The translations under genes were made by a program, and so were the position numbers. Below, piece by piece: positions 26,390-34,367 of a DNA stretch of 59,305 bases. The notes beneath the pieces are model-generated. The model ran no database searches and had not been told where the DNA came from. It saw only the letters and a list, made by a program, of their open reading frames with translations. The stretch is from JAXHUM01 sp034189325. Its GTDB lineage: Bacteria; Desulfobacterota; DSM-4660; Desulfatiglandales; Desulfatiglandaceae. The stretch is from contig JAXHUM010000089.1 of the NCBI GenBank assembly GCA_034189325.1, forward strand, positions 1 through 59,305. Reading direction: 5' to 3'. Positions within the stretch are counted from its first letter, which is position 1. The number at the start of each line of letters is the position of its first letter.

Positions 26390-27709
26390 TTAGCCGGGGA
26401 CGACACGATTTTTTACATCTTCAGCAACCATCTGTGCCGTCTTGGCGCAGCCCGAGGCGGTGCTCCAACCCTGCGGCAGAACCCCGTCTCCCACGTTATA
26501 CAGATTCTCAACAGAGGTTTTGTGAGAAAGGGCCGCTCCCGGCCAATTGCGCAATGTCGGCCATTTGCCTTGAAAACAGTTGATCGACAGGATCTTGGCA
26601 TTCTCGTCGAGTCCCGGTAGATTGTCCTTTAAATCCTGGATATGAAGATCTATCTCCTCCTTCATGTTTACAGGCGTGAGAGAGTTTTTGATCGCACCGA
26701 ACGATTCGAGGATATGCTTGCCCTCGGGAGCCATTTCAGGACAGGTTAGGGTAGGGCAGATGAAGCAGCTCACTCTCCGGGTCTGGGGAAGCATCAACAT
26801 CCCTGGGGCCTCTATCAACGGACGATCCGAAATGGTGTGCGCCGCTATGATGGGGGCGGGTTTGAGATTCTCGCTCAACTCCTTTAAGTAACCTTTGTCA
26901 AAAGAGGCGGCCCCTGCCAGTTCAACCGTGCCGGACGGCCCGATATTGCTGATAATCACCTTTGCCCTGGCCTCCACCAACTCGTGATCTTCATTTTCAA
27001 AAACCAGGCCTTGGACAACCTCATTCTCGACAAGGATTCTTTTGGCACGACACCGGACCAACACCGCTCCACCCTTTGACTCGACCACTTCAGCCAGAGA
27101 TCTTATCAGGTTGAGATTGCTTCCATCTACCGGAAACCCGGAGCTGCGGAGGCTGCCCATTTCTTTGAGATAACGGAAATATTCACCAGCAGGCATTTCA
27201 TAGGCATTGATGCTGTGCATCGAAGAAACCCAGGATTGAAATATCCCCAAGATTTTGTCGTTCGCCGTGTATTGGAGCAACCATTCCCGGAGAGAAATAA
27301 GATCAGAGGGTTCCTCCCATTTGAGTCCCTTTCTGACCGCGCCCATAACCCTGGCGACCTCTTCTTTGGTCTCGCCGGCTATGGAGATCGCTTGGCCCAG
27401 GATCCCCCTATCGGGCATGTCGTAATCAGTCCCATCAAATCTGAAAGTGAACTGGGTTTTTGGTATAACAATCTCATATTTTGCTCCGACTTCGTGAAAT
27501 ACCTCGGCCAAGGGACCGTTTGTCGGGAACATGATCGCCCCTGTCGTGACTTTAAAGCCATCATGGTCCAGGGTGGAAAACCTGCCGCCGAGCAGCGCCA
27601 TTTTTTCCACGACCAGAGTCCTGTAACCGTCATGGGACAGCAGGGCCGCGGCGCACATACCTCCTATTCCGGAGCCGATGACGACAACATCATAATTCTC
27701 CTGTTTCAT
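26390..27709 (-). CDS. CrtI-like FAD/NAD(P)-dependent oxidoreductase
   Basis: A 439-residue flavoprotein. The N-terminal dinucleotide-binding fold is VVVIGSGIGGMCAAALLSHDGYRTLVVEK, followed by LLGGRFST, which matches the phytoene-desaturase/amine-oxidase superfamily. The C-terminal NVYNVGDG-type motif appears as ENLYNVGDGVLPQGW with the FAD-contacting GD. Carotenoid biosynthesis genes are absent, so desaturation of phytoene is not implied. Similar proteins in anaerobes may reduce or desaturate small or lipid substrates. Its ATG overlaps the stop of a 56-codon ferredoxin gene (ATGA), so the two are translationally coupled and the ferredoxin is the probable electron partner. Confidence 0.85.
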   Translation of the reverse strand: MKQENYDVVVIGSGIGGMCAAALLSHDGYRTLVVEKMALLGGRFSTLDHDGFKVTTGAIMFPTNGPLAEVFHEVGAKYEIVIPKTQFTFRFDGTDYDMPDRGILGQAISIAGETKEEVARVMGAVRKGLKWEEPSDLISLREWLLQYTANDKILGIFQSWVSSMHSINAYEMPAGEYFRYLKEMGSLRSSGFPVDGSNLNLIRSLAEVVESKGGAVLVRCRAKRILVENEVVQGLVFENEDHELVEARAKVIISNIGPSGTVELAGAASFDKGYLKELSENLKPAPIIAAHTISDRPLIEAPGMLMLPQTRRVSCFICPTLTCPEMAPEGKHILESFGAIKNSLTPVNMKEEIDLHIQDLKDNLPGLDENAKILSINCFQGKWPTLRNWPGAALSHKTSVENLYNVGDGVLPQGWSTASGCAKTAQMVAEDVKNRVVPG

Positions 27710-27876
27710 TTGTGCACCTCTAAGGCATCAACCGGACAGTACCACAGACATTCGTGGCATTCTGTGCAGTCATCGCTATTTACAGAGGCGACGCCCCATA
27801 CAGAGATCGCCTCAACCGGGCAGACCGGAAAGCACTGTCCGCACCCAACACATTGCCCCGGATTCACAACAATCAT
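27706..27876 (-). CDS. Small 2[4Fe-4S] ferredoxin
   Basis: A 56-residue protein found by reading the minus strand upstream of the flavoprotein gene. It carries two complete cluster motifs, CVGCGQCFPVCP (9-20) and CTECHECLWYCP (37-48), each CxxCxxCxxxCP. This is the compact clostridial-type ferredoxin with almost nothing else. The start has AAGGATAA upstream. The stop overlaps the flavoprotein start as ATGA. It may be the electron carrier for the flavoprotein or for the oxidoreductase encoded downstream, or act as its delta subunit. Confidence 0.9.
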   Translation of the reverse strand: MIVVNPGQCVGCGQCFPVCPVEAISVWGVASVNSDDCTECHECLWYCPVDALEVHK

Positions 27877-28044
27877 AGACTTATCCTTATTTTAGGATCG
27901 GGAGGTGTTCGTTGAAATTCTAGTGTGACCATGGATCTTCAGACCAAAATCAATGTAGGCAGAGTTGATATAACATATGATTTTGTAAAAAATGCCTGTG
28001 CCAAAAGGGACTATGATGAGAAGTCCATTGGAGTATAGGAGAAA

Positions 28045-28075
28045 CGGACATTTCCTGTCAACAGGAAACCGTCCG
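28045..28075. promoter_or_regulatory. Operator-like palindrome between divergent operons
   Basis: TTTCCTGT-CA-ACAGGAAA (28051-28068) is a perfect 8+8 dyad, and the flanking CGGAC/GTCCG extends it with small mismatches. It lies between the ferredoxin operon (leftward) and the thiamine operon (rightward) and could bind a dimeric regulator or form an RNA hairpin. Confidence 0.4.
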
Positions 28076-28179
28076 GGTCATAAGGGCCGATGGTCGTGGG
28101 TAGTCCACTTCTTTCCGAGTATAGATAGCCAATCGGTCCTCCCAAGAATGATCTCAGACTTAGGCTGTCGCCTTTCCCC

Positions 28180-28208
28180 TTGACTAAGACCAGGGCTTTG
28201 TTTAAAGT
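28180..28208 (+). promoter_or_regulatory. Candidate sigma70 promoter of the thiamine operon
   Basis: TTGACT (28180-28185), a 17-bp spacer, TAAAGT (28203-28208). Transcription would begin about 15 bp before the TPP aptamer, the expected geometry for a riboswitch leader. Confidence 0.5.
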
Positions 28209-28228
28209 GAATTTGAGTATCTTTTTTG

Positions 28229-28297
28229 TTGGGGTGGCTTTGTCAGCCTGAGATTAGACCCGTTGAACCTGACCTGGGTAATGCCAGCGTAGGGATA
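28229..28297 (+). promoter_or_regulatory. TPP riboswitch (thi-box aptamer)
   Basis: All conserved blocks of the TPP aptamer are present in order: GGGGTG, CTGAGA, ACCCGTTGAACCTGA, then CTGGGTAATGCCAGCG and TAGGGA. It lies upstream of thiM and is followed by a strong intrinsic terminator at 28337-28365. The likely mode is transcription termination when thiamine diphosphate is bound. Confidence 0.97.
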
Positions 28298-28336
28298 AGA
28301 CACAAAAACAGGCCTGGGGCATTAACAATTGATGAC

Positions 28337-28365
28337 AAAGCCGTTTCCAAATGGAAACGGCTTTT
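28337..28365 (+). terminator. Riboswitch-controlled intrinsic terminator
   Basis: AAAGCCGTTTCC pairs perfectly with GGAAACGGCTTT around a 4-base loop AAAT (12 bp), then ends in TTTT. It is 40 bp after the TPP aptamer and 22 bp before the thiM start. An ATG at 28351 inside the hairpin is not the thiM start. Confidence 0.92.
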
Positions 28366-28386
28366 GCGTTTCAGGGGAGGAATGAA

Positions 28387-29193
28387 ATGGATAACCTATC
28401 AAGAAAGGCCGCCCAAAACCTAACCGCTTTGAGGGAGACAAAACCTCTCATACACAACATCACCAATTATGTGGTCATGAACTATACGGCCAATGCCCTC
28501 CTGGCCATGGGGGCTTCACCGGTCATGGCCCACGCCCCAAATGAAGTGGAGCAAATGGTGACCTTTGCCGGTGCACTTGTGCTCAATATCGGTACATTAA
28601 CAGATGACTGGGTCGATTCGATGATTCGGGCGGGGAAAAGGGCATCTGAACTAAAGACGCCTATAATACTCGACCCTGTAGGTTCAGGTGCGACGACACT
28701 CAGGACAGATTCCGCCAAAAGGATTATCAATGAAACCAACATGACCGTGATACGGGGCAATGCCTCCGAAATCCTATCCCTCGCCAATGAAGATTCAAAG
28801 ACAAAGGGCGTGGATTCCCTTCATACGGTTGATGAGGCACGGGATACGGCAAAGGCCCTTGCAAGGGAACTCAAGACAACGCTTGCCATTACAGGCCCGA
28901 CCGATCTGGTGACCGATGGCGACCGGGTGTTGAAGATCGAAAACGGCCATGCGCTCATGTCCTGTGTCACCGGAACCGGCTGTACAGCCACAACCGCCAT
29001 AGGAGCCTTTTTGGCTGTTGATAAGGATCCGGTAAGCGCCACAGCCACTGCCCTCGCCTTTTTCGGTTTTGCCGGTGAGAAGGCAGGAGATAAGGCATCG
29101 GCTCCAGGGACATTTATGATCTCTTTGCTCGATGCCCTTTACACTACGAATCCGGAAGAGCTTGAAGCGGGAGCCAAGATAGTTGAGGGATGA
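28387..29193 (+). CDS. thiM: Hydroxyethylthiazole kinase
   Basis: A 268-residue enzyme that phosphorylates 4-methyl-5-(2-hydroxyethyl)thiazole for thiamine salvage. Family landmarks are PLIHNITNYVVMNYTANALLAMGASPVMAHA near the start, PIILDPVGSGAT, VIRGNASEI, and the ATP/Mg loop VTGTGCTATTAIGAFLAV. ATG 28387 is chosen because AGGGGAGG lies 6 bp upstream and an earlier in-frame ATG falls inside the terminator. First gene under the TPP riboswitch; its end overlaps or abuts thiE. Confidence 0.97.
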   Translation: MDNLSRKAAQNLTALRETKPLIHNITNYVVMNYTANALLAMGASPVMAHAPNEVEQMVTFAGALVLNIGTLTDDWVDSMIRAGKRASELKTPIILDPVGSGATTLRTDSAKRIINETNMTVIRGNASEILSLANEDSKTKGVDSLHTVDEARDTAKALARELKTTLAITGPTDLVTDGDRVLKIENGHALMSCVTGTGCTATTAIGAFLAVDKDPVSATATALAFFGFAGEKAGDKASAPGTFMISLLDALYTTNPEELEAGAKIVEG

Positions 29194-29194
29194 G

Positions 29195-29839
29195 ATGGAA
29201 ACACGAATCATCGACTACTCGTTGTATCTTGTTACGGACCGAACCCTGTCAAGACAGAGGTCACTTGAAAGCATTGTCGAGGCGGCTGTTCGAGGGGGAG
29301 TGACCTGCGTCCAATTGCGTGAAAAAGACTGCGATACAAGAGACTTCATTGAACAGGCCCTCTCCATTCATGGTTTTCTGAAGAGGAAGAAGATCCCGAT
29401 GATCATCAATGATCGTATTGATGTGGCCATGGCCGTAAAGGCTGAGGGTGTGCATCTCGGACAGAGCGATATGCCCCTTGCTATGGCTCGATCGATTGTG
29501 AAAGACTCCATGCTTATCGGTATTTCGGCGGAATCGTTTGAGGATGCTGTGGAGGCTGAAAAGGGCGGTGCCGACTATATAGGCGTCAGCCCGATCTTTG
29601 CCACGCCGACCAAAACCGATACGGCCGAGCCGCTGGGACTGGCGGGCCTCAGGAGGATCAGACAGGCCGTGAAGATTCCACTGGTTGGGATAGGTGGTTT
29701 GAATATAGAGAATGCCTCTGATATCATGCGCTGCGGCGGCGACGGAGTCGCCGTGGTCTCCGCGATTGTGTCGGCGGATGACCCAGAGGAGGCGGCGCGG
29801 GCCCTTAAGCATGTTGTGTCTAAGGCAGGCAACCCATGA
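29195..29839 (+). CDS. thiE: Thiamine-phosphate synthase
   Basis: A 214-residue TIM-barrel enzyme that joins HMP diphosphate and thiazole phosphate to make thiamine phosphate. Visible are LYLVTDRTL at the start, GGVTCVQLREKD, MIINDRIDVAMAVKAEGVHLGQSDMP, GVSPIFATPTKTD and VGIGGLNIENA, all standard ThiE segments with the phosphate-binding glycines. ATG 29195 follows GAGGGATGAG, one base after the thiM stop codon; a TTG at 29183 inside thiM is an alternative. Its stop overlaps the thiL start. Confidence 0.96.
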   Translation: METRIIDYSLYLVTDRTLSRQRSLESIVEAAVRGGVTCVQLREKDCDTRDFIEQALSIHGFLKRKKIPMIINDRIDVAMAVKAEGVHLGQSDMPLAMARSIVKDSMLIGISAESFEDAVEAEKGGADYIGVSPIFATPTKTDTAEPLGLAGLRRIRQAVKIPLVGIGGLNIENASDIMRCGGDGVAVVSAIVSADDPEEAARALKHVVSKAGNP

Positions 29840-30843
29840 AACTGGAAGAGATCGGGGAGTTCGGTTTTATAAAAAAGATCAGCCGGGGCTGCCTGATCAG
29901 AGATGATTCCGTTGTTAGGGCGATAGGGGATGACGCCGCGGCCTTTGTCACGGCTTCGGACGAACTCACCCTGGTGACCACGGATCTCCTTGTGGAGCGT
30001 GTCCATTTCCTGATGCAAGAGATATCCGGTTTCGCCCTCGGGCACAAGGCCCTGGCAGTGAACCTGAGCGATATCGCAGCCATGGGAGGAACAGCCAGGG
30101 AGGCCTTTGTCAGCATCGCCATCCCCAAAACCTGCCCTATAGAATATCTCGAGGATGTCTACGAGGGCATGAAAGCTCTCGCCTCCCAATTCGATGTGAA
30201 TATTCTCGGAGGTGATACCACCGGGTCAAAGGCCGATCTGGTCATCAACATCGTGGTGGTGGGATCGGTTGCTGAAGATGAGATACTCTGCCGCAACAAG
30301 GCACAGCCGGGTGATGTGGTGTGCTCTACCGGTTTTCTGGGTGACAGCAGGGCGGGTTTGCACCTCATACTCAATGATATTGAGGCGGATACCAAAGGGC
30401 TGAAGGCCTTGAAATCGGCCCATCTAATGCCGAAACCCTTTTTGCGGGAGGGCCGGTTTCTCGCGCGCCGTCCCGGCATCCACGCGGCTATTGACGTGAG
30501 TGACGGCCTGAGTTCGGATATCGGTCATATTGCCGACGAGAGTGGTGTGGGGGTTCGTCTGTTTTCAGACAAGATTCCTCTGTCCGACGCTCTCGTGGAA
30601 TTCTGTGACAGGTTTGATTTTGACCCTGTGGAGTTCGCCCTGTCAGGAGGTGAGGACTACACCCTGCTGTGCACTATCTCAAAGGAGAGCGCGGCTTCGG
30701 TCAGGGAGGATTACCTCAAAGCGTTTAAGGAACCCCTCTATCCGATCGGAGAGATCCTGCAAGAGAGGGACATGGAGGTCGTCGGGTCAGAGGGTCAAGT
30801 AAGATCATTCGCACCTGGCGGCTGGGATCATTTCAAGGTTTGA
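29836..30843 (+). CDS. thiL: Thiamine-monophosphate kinase
   Basis: A 335-residue ATP-dependent kinase of the AIR-synthase/PurM fold that converts thiamine phosphate to the cofactor thiamine diphosphate. Diagnostic segments: DDSVVRAIGDDAAAF near the start, TTDLLVERVHF, ALAVNLSDIAAMGG, ILGGDTTGSK, AAIDVSDGLSSDIGHI and ALSGGEDYTLL. It overlaps thiE by four bases (ATGA). Placing thiL in the salvage operon puts the last step of cofactor synthesis under the same riboswitch. Confidence 0.97.
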   Translation: MKLEEIGEFGFIKKISRGCLIRDDSVVRAIGDDAAAFVTASDELTLVTTDLLVERVHFLMQEISGFALGHKALAVNLSDIAAMGGTAREAFVSIAIPKTCPIEYLEDVYEGMKALASQFDVNILGGDTTGSKADLVINIVVVGSVAEDEILCRNKAQPGDVVCSTGFLGDSRAGLHLILNDIEADTKGLKALKSAHLMPKPFLREGRFLARRPGIHAAIDVSDGLSSDIGHIADESGVGVRLFSDKIPLSDALVEFCDRFDFDPVEFALSGGEDYTLLCTISKESAASVREDYLKAFKEPLYPIGEILQERDMEVVGSEGQVRSFAPGGWDHFKV

Positions 30844-30879
30844 ACAATTCGTCCTGAAAACATGTGAAAGTGCGGGAGC

Positions 30880-31716
30880 ATGACAACAGACAAAAGCGAT
30901 CGTAAAGAAAAAAAGAATTACTACAGGTCCCTGACCATTGCAGGGTCGGACAGCGGCGGGGGGGCCGGGATACAGGCCGACCTCAAGACTTTTGCGGCAA
31001 TAGGATGCTACGGCATGTCCGTGATTACGGCCCTGACAGCCCAGAACACCCAAGGGGTCACTGGTATTTACCCGGTCCCTCCCTCATTTGTTGAGCAGCA
31101 GATTGAGGCCCTGTTCACGGATATCGGAACCGACGCCGTCAAAATCGGGATGCTTTTTTCATCCGATCATATTGAGGTCGTGGCCCGTCAGCTCACGAGA
31201 TTCAAGGCCCAAAACATTGTCCTGGACCCGGTTATGGTGGCCCAGAGCGGGGACAGGCTCCTCAAGGATGATGCTGTGGAGGCGATCAAGGCGCACCTCC
31301 TGCCTATTGCGGATATTGTGACGCCCAACCTGCCCGAGGCTGCCGTGATGCTTGGGCGTGAGATAAACACCGTTGAAGAAATGGAGGCGGCTGCCAGGGA
31401 CCTCTCGCATTATGGAGGCCGGTATATTATGATCAAGGGGGGGCACCTCGAGGCTGATAAGAGCACGGATCTCTTTTACAGCTCAAGAGAAGACCGCTCT
31501 CAAGTCCTTCACGGGCACTATACCGAGACAGACAACAATCATGGGACAGGATGCACCCTATCCTCGGCCATAGCAGGGTACCTGGCACAGGGTCTGGACA
31601 TGGAATCCGCCGTGAAAAATGCAAAGTCCTATATTACCGAAGCGATTCGCGTGGGAGCGGAATACAGCATCGGCAGGGGGCATGGGCCGGTCCATCATTT
31701 TTTCAAGTACTGGTAG
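30880..31716 (+). CDS. thiD: Hydroxymethylpyrimidine/phosphomethylpyrimidine kinase
   Basis: A 278-residue ribokinase-fold enzyme that phosphorylates HMP and HMP-P. The start TIAGSDSGGGAGIQADLKTFAAIGCYG, KIGMLFS, LDPVMVAQSGDRLL and NNHGTGCTLSSAIAGYLA are canonical ThiD motifs; the last holds the anion hole and catalytic residue region. It follows thiL by 36 bp. Coupled with the downstream pyrimidine transporter genes, it would trap imported HMP by phosphorylation. Confidence 0.97.
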   Translation: MTTDKSDRKEKKNYYRSLTIAGSDSGGGAGIQADLKTFAAIGCYGMSVITALTAQNTQGVTGIYPVPPSFVEQQIEALFTDIGTDAVKIGMLFSSDHIEVVARQLTRFKAQNIVLDPVMVAQSGDRLLKDDAVEAIKAHLLPIADIVTPNLPEAAVMLGREINTVEEMEAAARDLSHYGGRYIMIKGGHLEADKSTDLFYSSREDRSQVLHGHYTETDNNHGTGCTLSSAIAGYLAQGLDMESAVKNAKSYITEAIRVGAEYSIGRGHGPVHHFFKYW

Positions 31717-31739
31717 TCCGTCGTGTGCATGGTGGTAAT

Positions 31740-32480
31740 ATGAACGGCCCTGGTGTTTTTTTGAGGAATATCTCTTTTGGATTTTCCGGGCGGAACATCT
31801 TCTCCTCGTTTGATTTCTCCATAAAAAGCGGGCAATGGACCTGCCTCTTGGGTCCCAGCGGGTGCGGCAAATCAACACTCTTGCGGCTGATTTCGGGGAG
31901 TCTTCAGGGAGGCGTGAGTGGAGAGATCCTATTCGGGAATGACCGAAGCAATAAGGGGTACACCGCTTGGATGGCACAAAAAGACCTCCTTCTCCCCTGG
32001 TTGACGGTGCTCGAAAATGTGACACTCGGCCCTCGGTTGCGGGGTGAGTTGACACCGGAGGTCCGGGAGAGGGCCATGTCTCTCATCACGGAGGTCGGGC
32101 TCGCCGAATATGCCGATGCCTTGCCTTCCGCCCTGTCAGGCGGTATGCGACAGCGCACGGCATTGCTTCGTACTCTGATGGAAGAAAGACCGGTGATCCT
32201 GATGGATGAACCCTTTTCCGCCCTCGATGCCTTAACGAGGCTGAAACTCCAGGACATAGCCGCCCAAATGTTGGAGAGGGCCACCGTCCTTTTGGTCACA
32301 CATGATCCCCTGGAAGCCCTCCGTCTGGGCCATGGGATCTATGTCATGACCGGCAGACCGGCCCGCTTGAGTGACGAACTTGTTCCGCCGGGAAGGCCTC
32401 CACGGAGACCGGATGATCCTCATCTTACGGCCATGCATGCGATATTGCTCGATCGACTGGATGGAAGAGACGATTCATGA
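31740..32480 (+). CDS. thiZ: ABC transporter ATP-binding protein, ThiZ-like (pyrimidine precursor uptake)
   Basis: A 246-residue ATPase of the nitrate/sulfonate/taurine (SsuB/TauB) group to which ThiZ belongs. Walker A GPSGCGKST, Q-loop MAQKDLLLPWLTVLENV, signature ALSGGMRQRTALLRTLM, Walker B PVILMDEPFSALDALTR and H-loop LVTHDPLEA are present. ATG 31740 begins the normal N-terminus, with GGTGG upstream; a longer frame overlapping thiD is not needed. Its gene overlaps the permease gene (ATGA). The thiamine role is inferred from the operon. Confidence 0.88.
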   Translation: MNGPGVFLRNISFGFSGRNIFSSFDFSIKSGQWTCLLGPSGCGKSTLLRLISGSLQGGVSGEILFGNDRSNKGYTAWMAQKDLLLPWLTVLENVTLGPRLRGELTPEVRERAMSLITEVGLAEYADALPSALSGGMRQRTALLRTLMEERPVILMDEPFSALDALTRLKLQDIAAQMLERATVLLVTHDPLEALRLGHGIYVMTGRPARLSDELVPPGRPPRRPDDPHLTAMHAILLDRLDGRDDS

Positions 32481-33205
32481 GGTTTTTTCGTATCCTGTTA
32501 ATAGCAGCCGGTTTGGTTGCCTTGTGGCAGGCGATCGTCCTCCTCACGGAGGTCCCCTACTACATTCTTCCGTCGCCGCTACGGGTTGTGACGGCGGCGA
32601 TGAGCAACTCGACGTCGCTTTTTCAACATGCCGTCACAACGATCATTGAGATCGTCGCGGGTCTGTTGATCGGGACTTTTTTCGGCGGTATAAGCGCGCT
32701 CGTCATGATTCTCTCGCGCTCTTTGAAACAATGGCTTCTCCCGGTCCTGGTCATCAGTCAGGCCTTGCCGGTCTTTGCCCTGGCGCCTTTGTTGGTGCTC
32801 TGGCTCGGTTATGGAATGGCCTCAAAAATCGCCATGGCCGTCCTGATTATTTTTTTCCCGGTCACCGCGGCCTTTTATGACGGTCTGAGACGCATCGAAC
32901 CTGAGTGGCTTGAACTGGGACGCGTCATGAACGCGACCCCCCTGGCCATACTCCGACATATTCGTATGCCTGGGGCCTTGCCCGCCTTTGCGAGCGGTCT
33001 GAGGGTCGCGACCGCTGTGGCGCCCATTGGGGCTGTTGTCGGGGAATGGGTGGGATCGAGTGAGGGTCTCGGCTTCTACATGCTTCATGCCAACGCCAGA
33101 ATGCAGACCGACACCATGTTTGCCGCCCTGTTGACGCTGGCAATCATTGCCCTGCTCCTGTATTACTCGGTGGATTGGGTCATGAACAGGGTCGTCTATT
33201 GGTAG
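32477..33205 (+). CDS. thiX: ABC transporter permease, ThiX-like
   Basis: A 242-residue inner-membrane permease of the SsuC/TauC/ThiX group with about six helices. The cytoplasmic coupling motif is present as LELGRVMNATPLAILRHIRMPGALPAFASGLRVA, the EAA-type loop. Early residues LPSPLRVVTAA match the family's conserved PSP..v. It is translated by overlap with the ATPase gene and followed 110 bp later by the binding-protein gene. Together they make a complete importer. The ligand, HMP or formylaminopyrimidine, is inferred from neighbours. Confidence 0.88.
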   Translation: MRFFRILLIAAGLVALWQAIVLLTEVPYYILPSPLRVVTAAMSNSTSLFQHAVTTIIEIVAGLLIGTFFGGISALVMILSRSLKQWLLPVLVISQALPVFALAPLLVLWLGYGMASKIAMAVLIIFFPVTAAFYDGLRRIEPEWLELGRVMNATPLAILRHIRMPGALPAFASGLRVATAVAPIGAVVGEWVGSSEGLGFYMLHANARMQTDTMFAALLTLAIIALLLYYSVDWVMNRVVYW

Positions 33206-33315
33206 AGGCCCCGGTTTTCGGACCTGTGGCCGGCAACTCATCGGCTATGCCGAGCTTTTTGAGAGTGTGGGCACAATCAAAAAACTTATAGAATCTATAG
33301 AAAGGGATGAGCATT

Positions 33316-34281
33316 ATGAAACGAATGTCAGTTGTCCTTTTTTTGGCGGCAGCAATCATTGTAGGAGCAATGTCGCAAAAAACATTTGCAGGGGATAAGG
33401 TGACGGTCCTCCTTGACTGGTTCGTCAATCCGGATCATGGACCCCTTTACATCGCCCTGGAAAAGGGGTACTTCAAAGAGCAGGGACTGGATGTCCATTG
33501 TATAGCCCCTTCCAACCCGAATGATCCTCCGAAGTTGGTCGCGGCCAAAAAGGCCGATATCGCCGTTTCCTATCAGCATCAACACAGCCTTCAGGTCGAA
33601 CAAGGACTGCCTCTTGTCCGGATCGCCACCCTCGTGGCAACGCCCCTGAACGCCCTGGTCACATTAAAGGAGAGCGATATCAAGGATATCTCCGATCTTA
33701 AGGGAAAGACCGTAGGATATTCCATCGGAGGATTTGAAACGGTTCTCCTCAAGGTTATGCTGGCCCGTCAGGGGCTCGGCTTAGAGGATGTCCGTTTGGT
33801 CAATGTCAATTTTTCATTATCTCCCTCCCTGTTTTCCAAAAAGACGGATGCGGTTATCGGCGCCTTTCGGAACTTTGAGCTGAACCAGATGGATATCGAA
33901 GGCAAGCCGGGGAGGGCTTTTTTTGTGGAAGAACATGGCATACCTCCCTATGATGAGCTCATACTGGTGGCGCATCGTGACCGAATCAAAGAACCGATGT
34001 TCAGGAAATTCGTAGACGCCCTGGAAGGGGCTGTACAGTATCTCGTCAATCATCCGGGGGAGAGCTGGGAGGCCTTTATTAAAGGTCGCAAAGACTTGAA
34101 TGATGAACTGAACCGTCGCGCCTGGCAAGATACCCTGCCCCGTTTTGCGCTCCGTCCCGGGGCCCTGGATAGGGCCAGGTACCTCCGGTTTGCCCGATTT
34201 TTGAAAGAGCAGGGTATGATCCAAAAGATTCCCCCCCTGGACACATGGGCTGTTGAGCTACCTCTCATCGGCATCAATTAA
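33316..34281 (+). CDS. thiY: Periplasmic pyrimidine-binding protein, ThiY/THI5-like
   Basis: A 321-residue secreted binding protein of the NMT1/THI5 family. A signal peptide ends near TFAG. The mature start TVLLDWFVNPDHGPLYIALEKGYFKEQGLDV is the typical ThiY opening, with the LDW and H.PlY segment that contacts the pyrimidine. DPPKLVAAKKADIAVSYQ and SDLKGKTVGYSIGG also match. ATG 33316 follows AAAGGGATGAG. It probably recognises HMP or N-formyl-4-amino-5-aminomethyl-pyrimidine. TenA and YlmB amidohydrolase genes, needed for the latter, are not in this window, so HMP itself is favoured, though other loci could supply them. Confidence 0.87.
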   Translation: MKRMSVVLFLAAAIIVGAMSQKTFAGDKVTVLLDWFVNPDHGPLYIALEKGYFKEQGLDVHCIAPSNPNDPPKLVAAKKADIAVSYQHQHSLQVEQGLPLVRIATLVATPLNALVTLKESDIKDISDLKGKTVGYSIGGFETVLLKVMLARQGLGLEDVRLVNVNFSLSPSLFSKKTDAVIGAFRNFELNQMDIEGKPGRAFFVEEHGIPPYDELILVAHRDRIKEPMFRKFVDALEGAVQYLVNHPGESWEAFIKGRKDLNDELNRRAWQDTLPRFALRPGALDRARYLRFARFLKEQGMIQKIPPLDTWAVELPLIGIN

Positions 34282-34367
34282 CAGGGCGTTTGTGCCGTCC
34301 AAGCCCTGGGATGGTATTCCGTGCTCGATGGGACATGAAAAACCTTTTGGCATGAGAGGTCGATTTC

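Noticed and set aside
26267..26620. 117-codon plus-strand frame with AAAGGAG before ATGATG
   Set aside because: Two thirds of it is antisense to the well-supported flavoprotein gene, and the protein has no recognisable domain. Mentioned as a possible relic only.
28351..28386. Earlier in-frame ATG for thiM
   Set aside because: It lies inside the riboswitch terminator hairpin and has no Shine-Dalgarno; ATG 28387 has AGGGGAGG 6 bp upstream.
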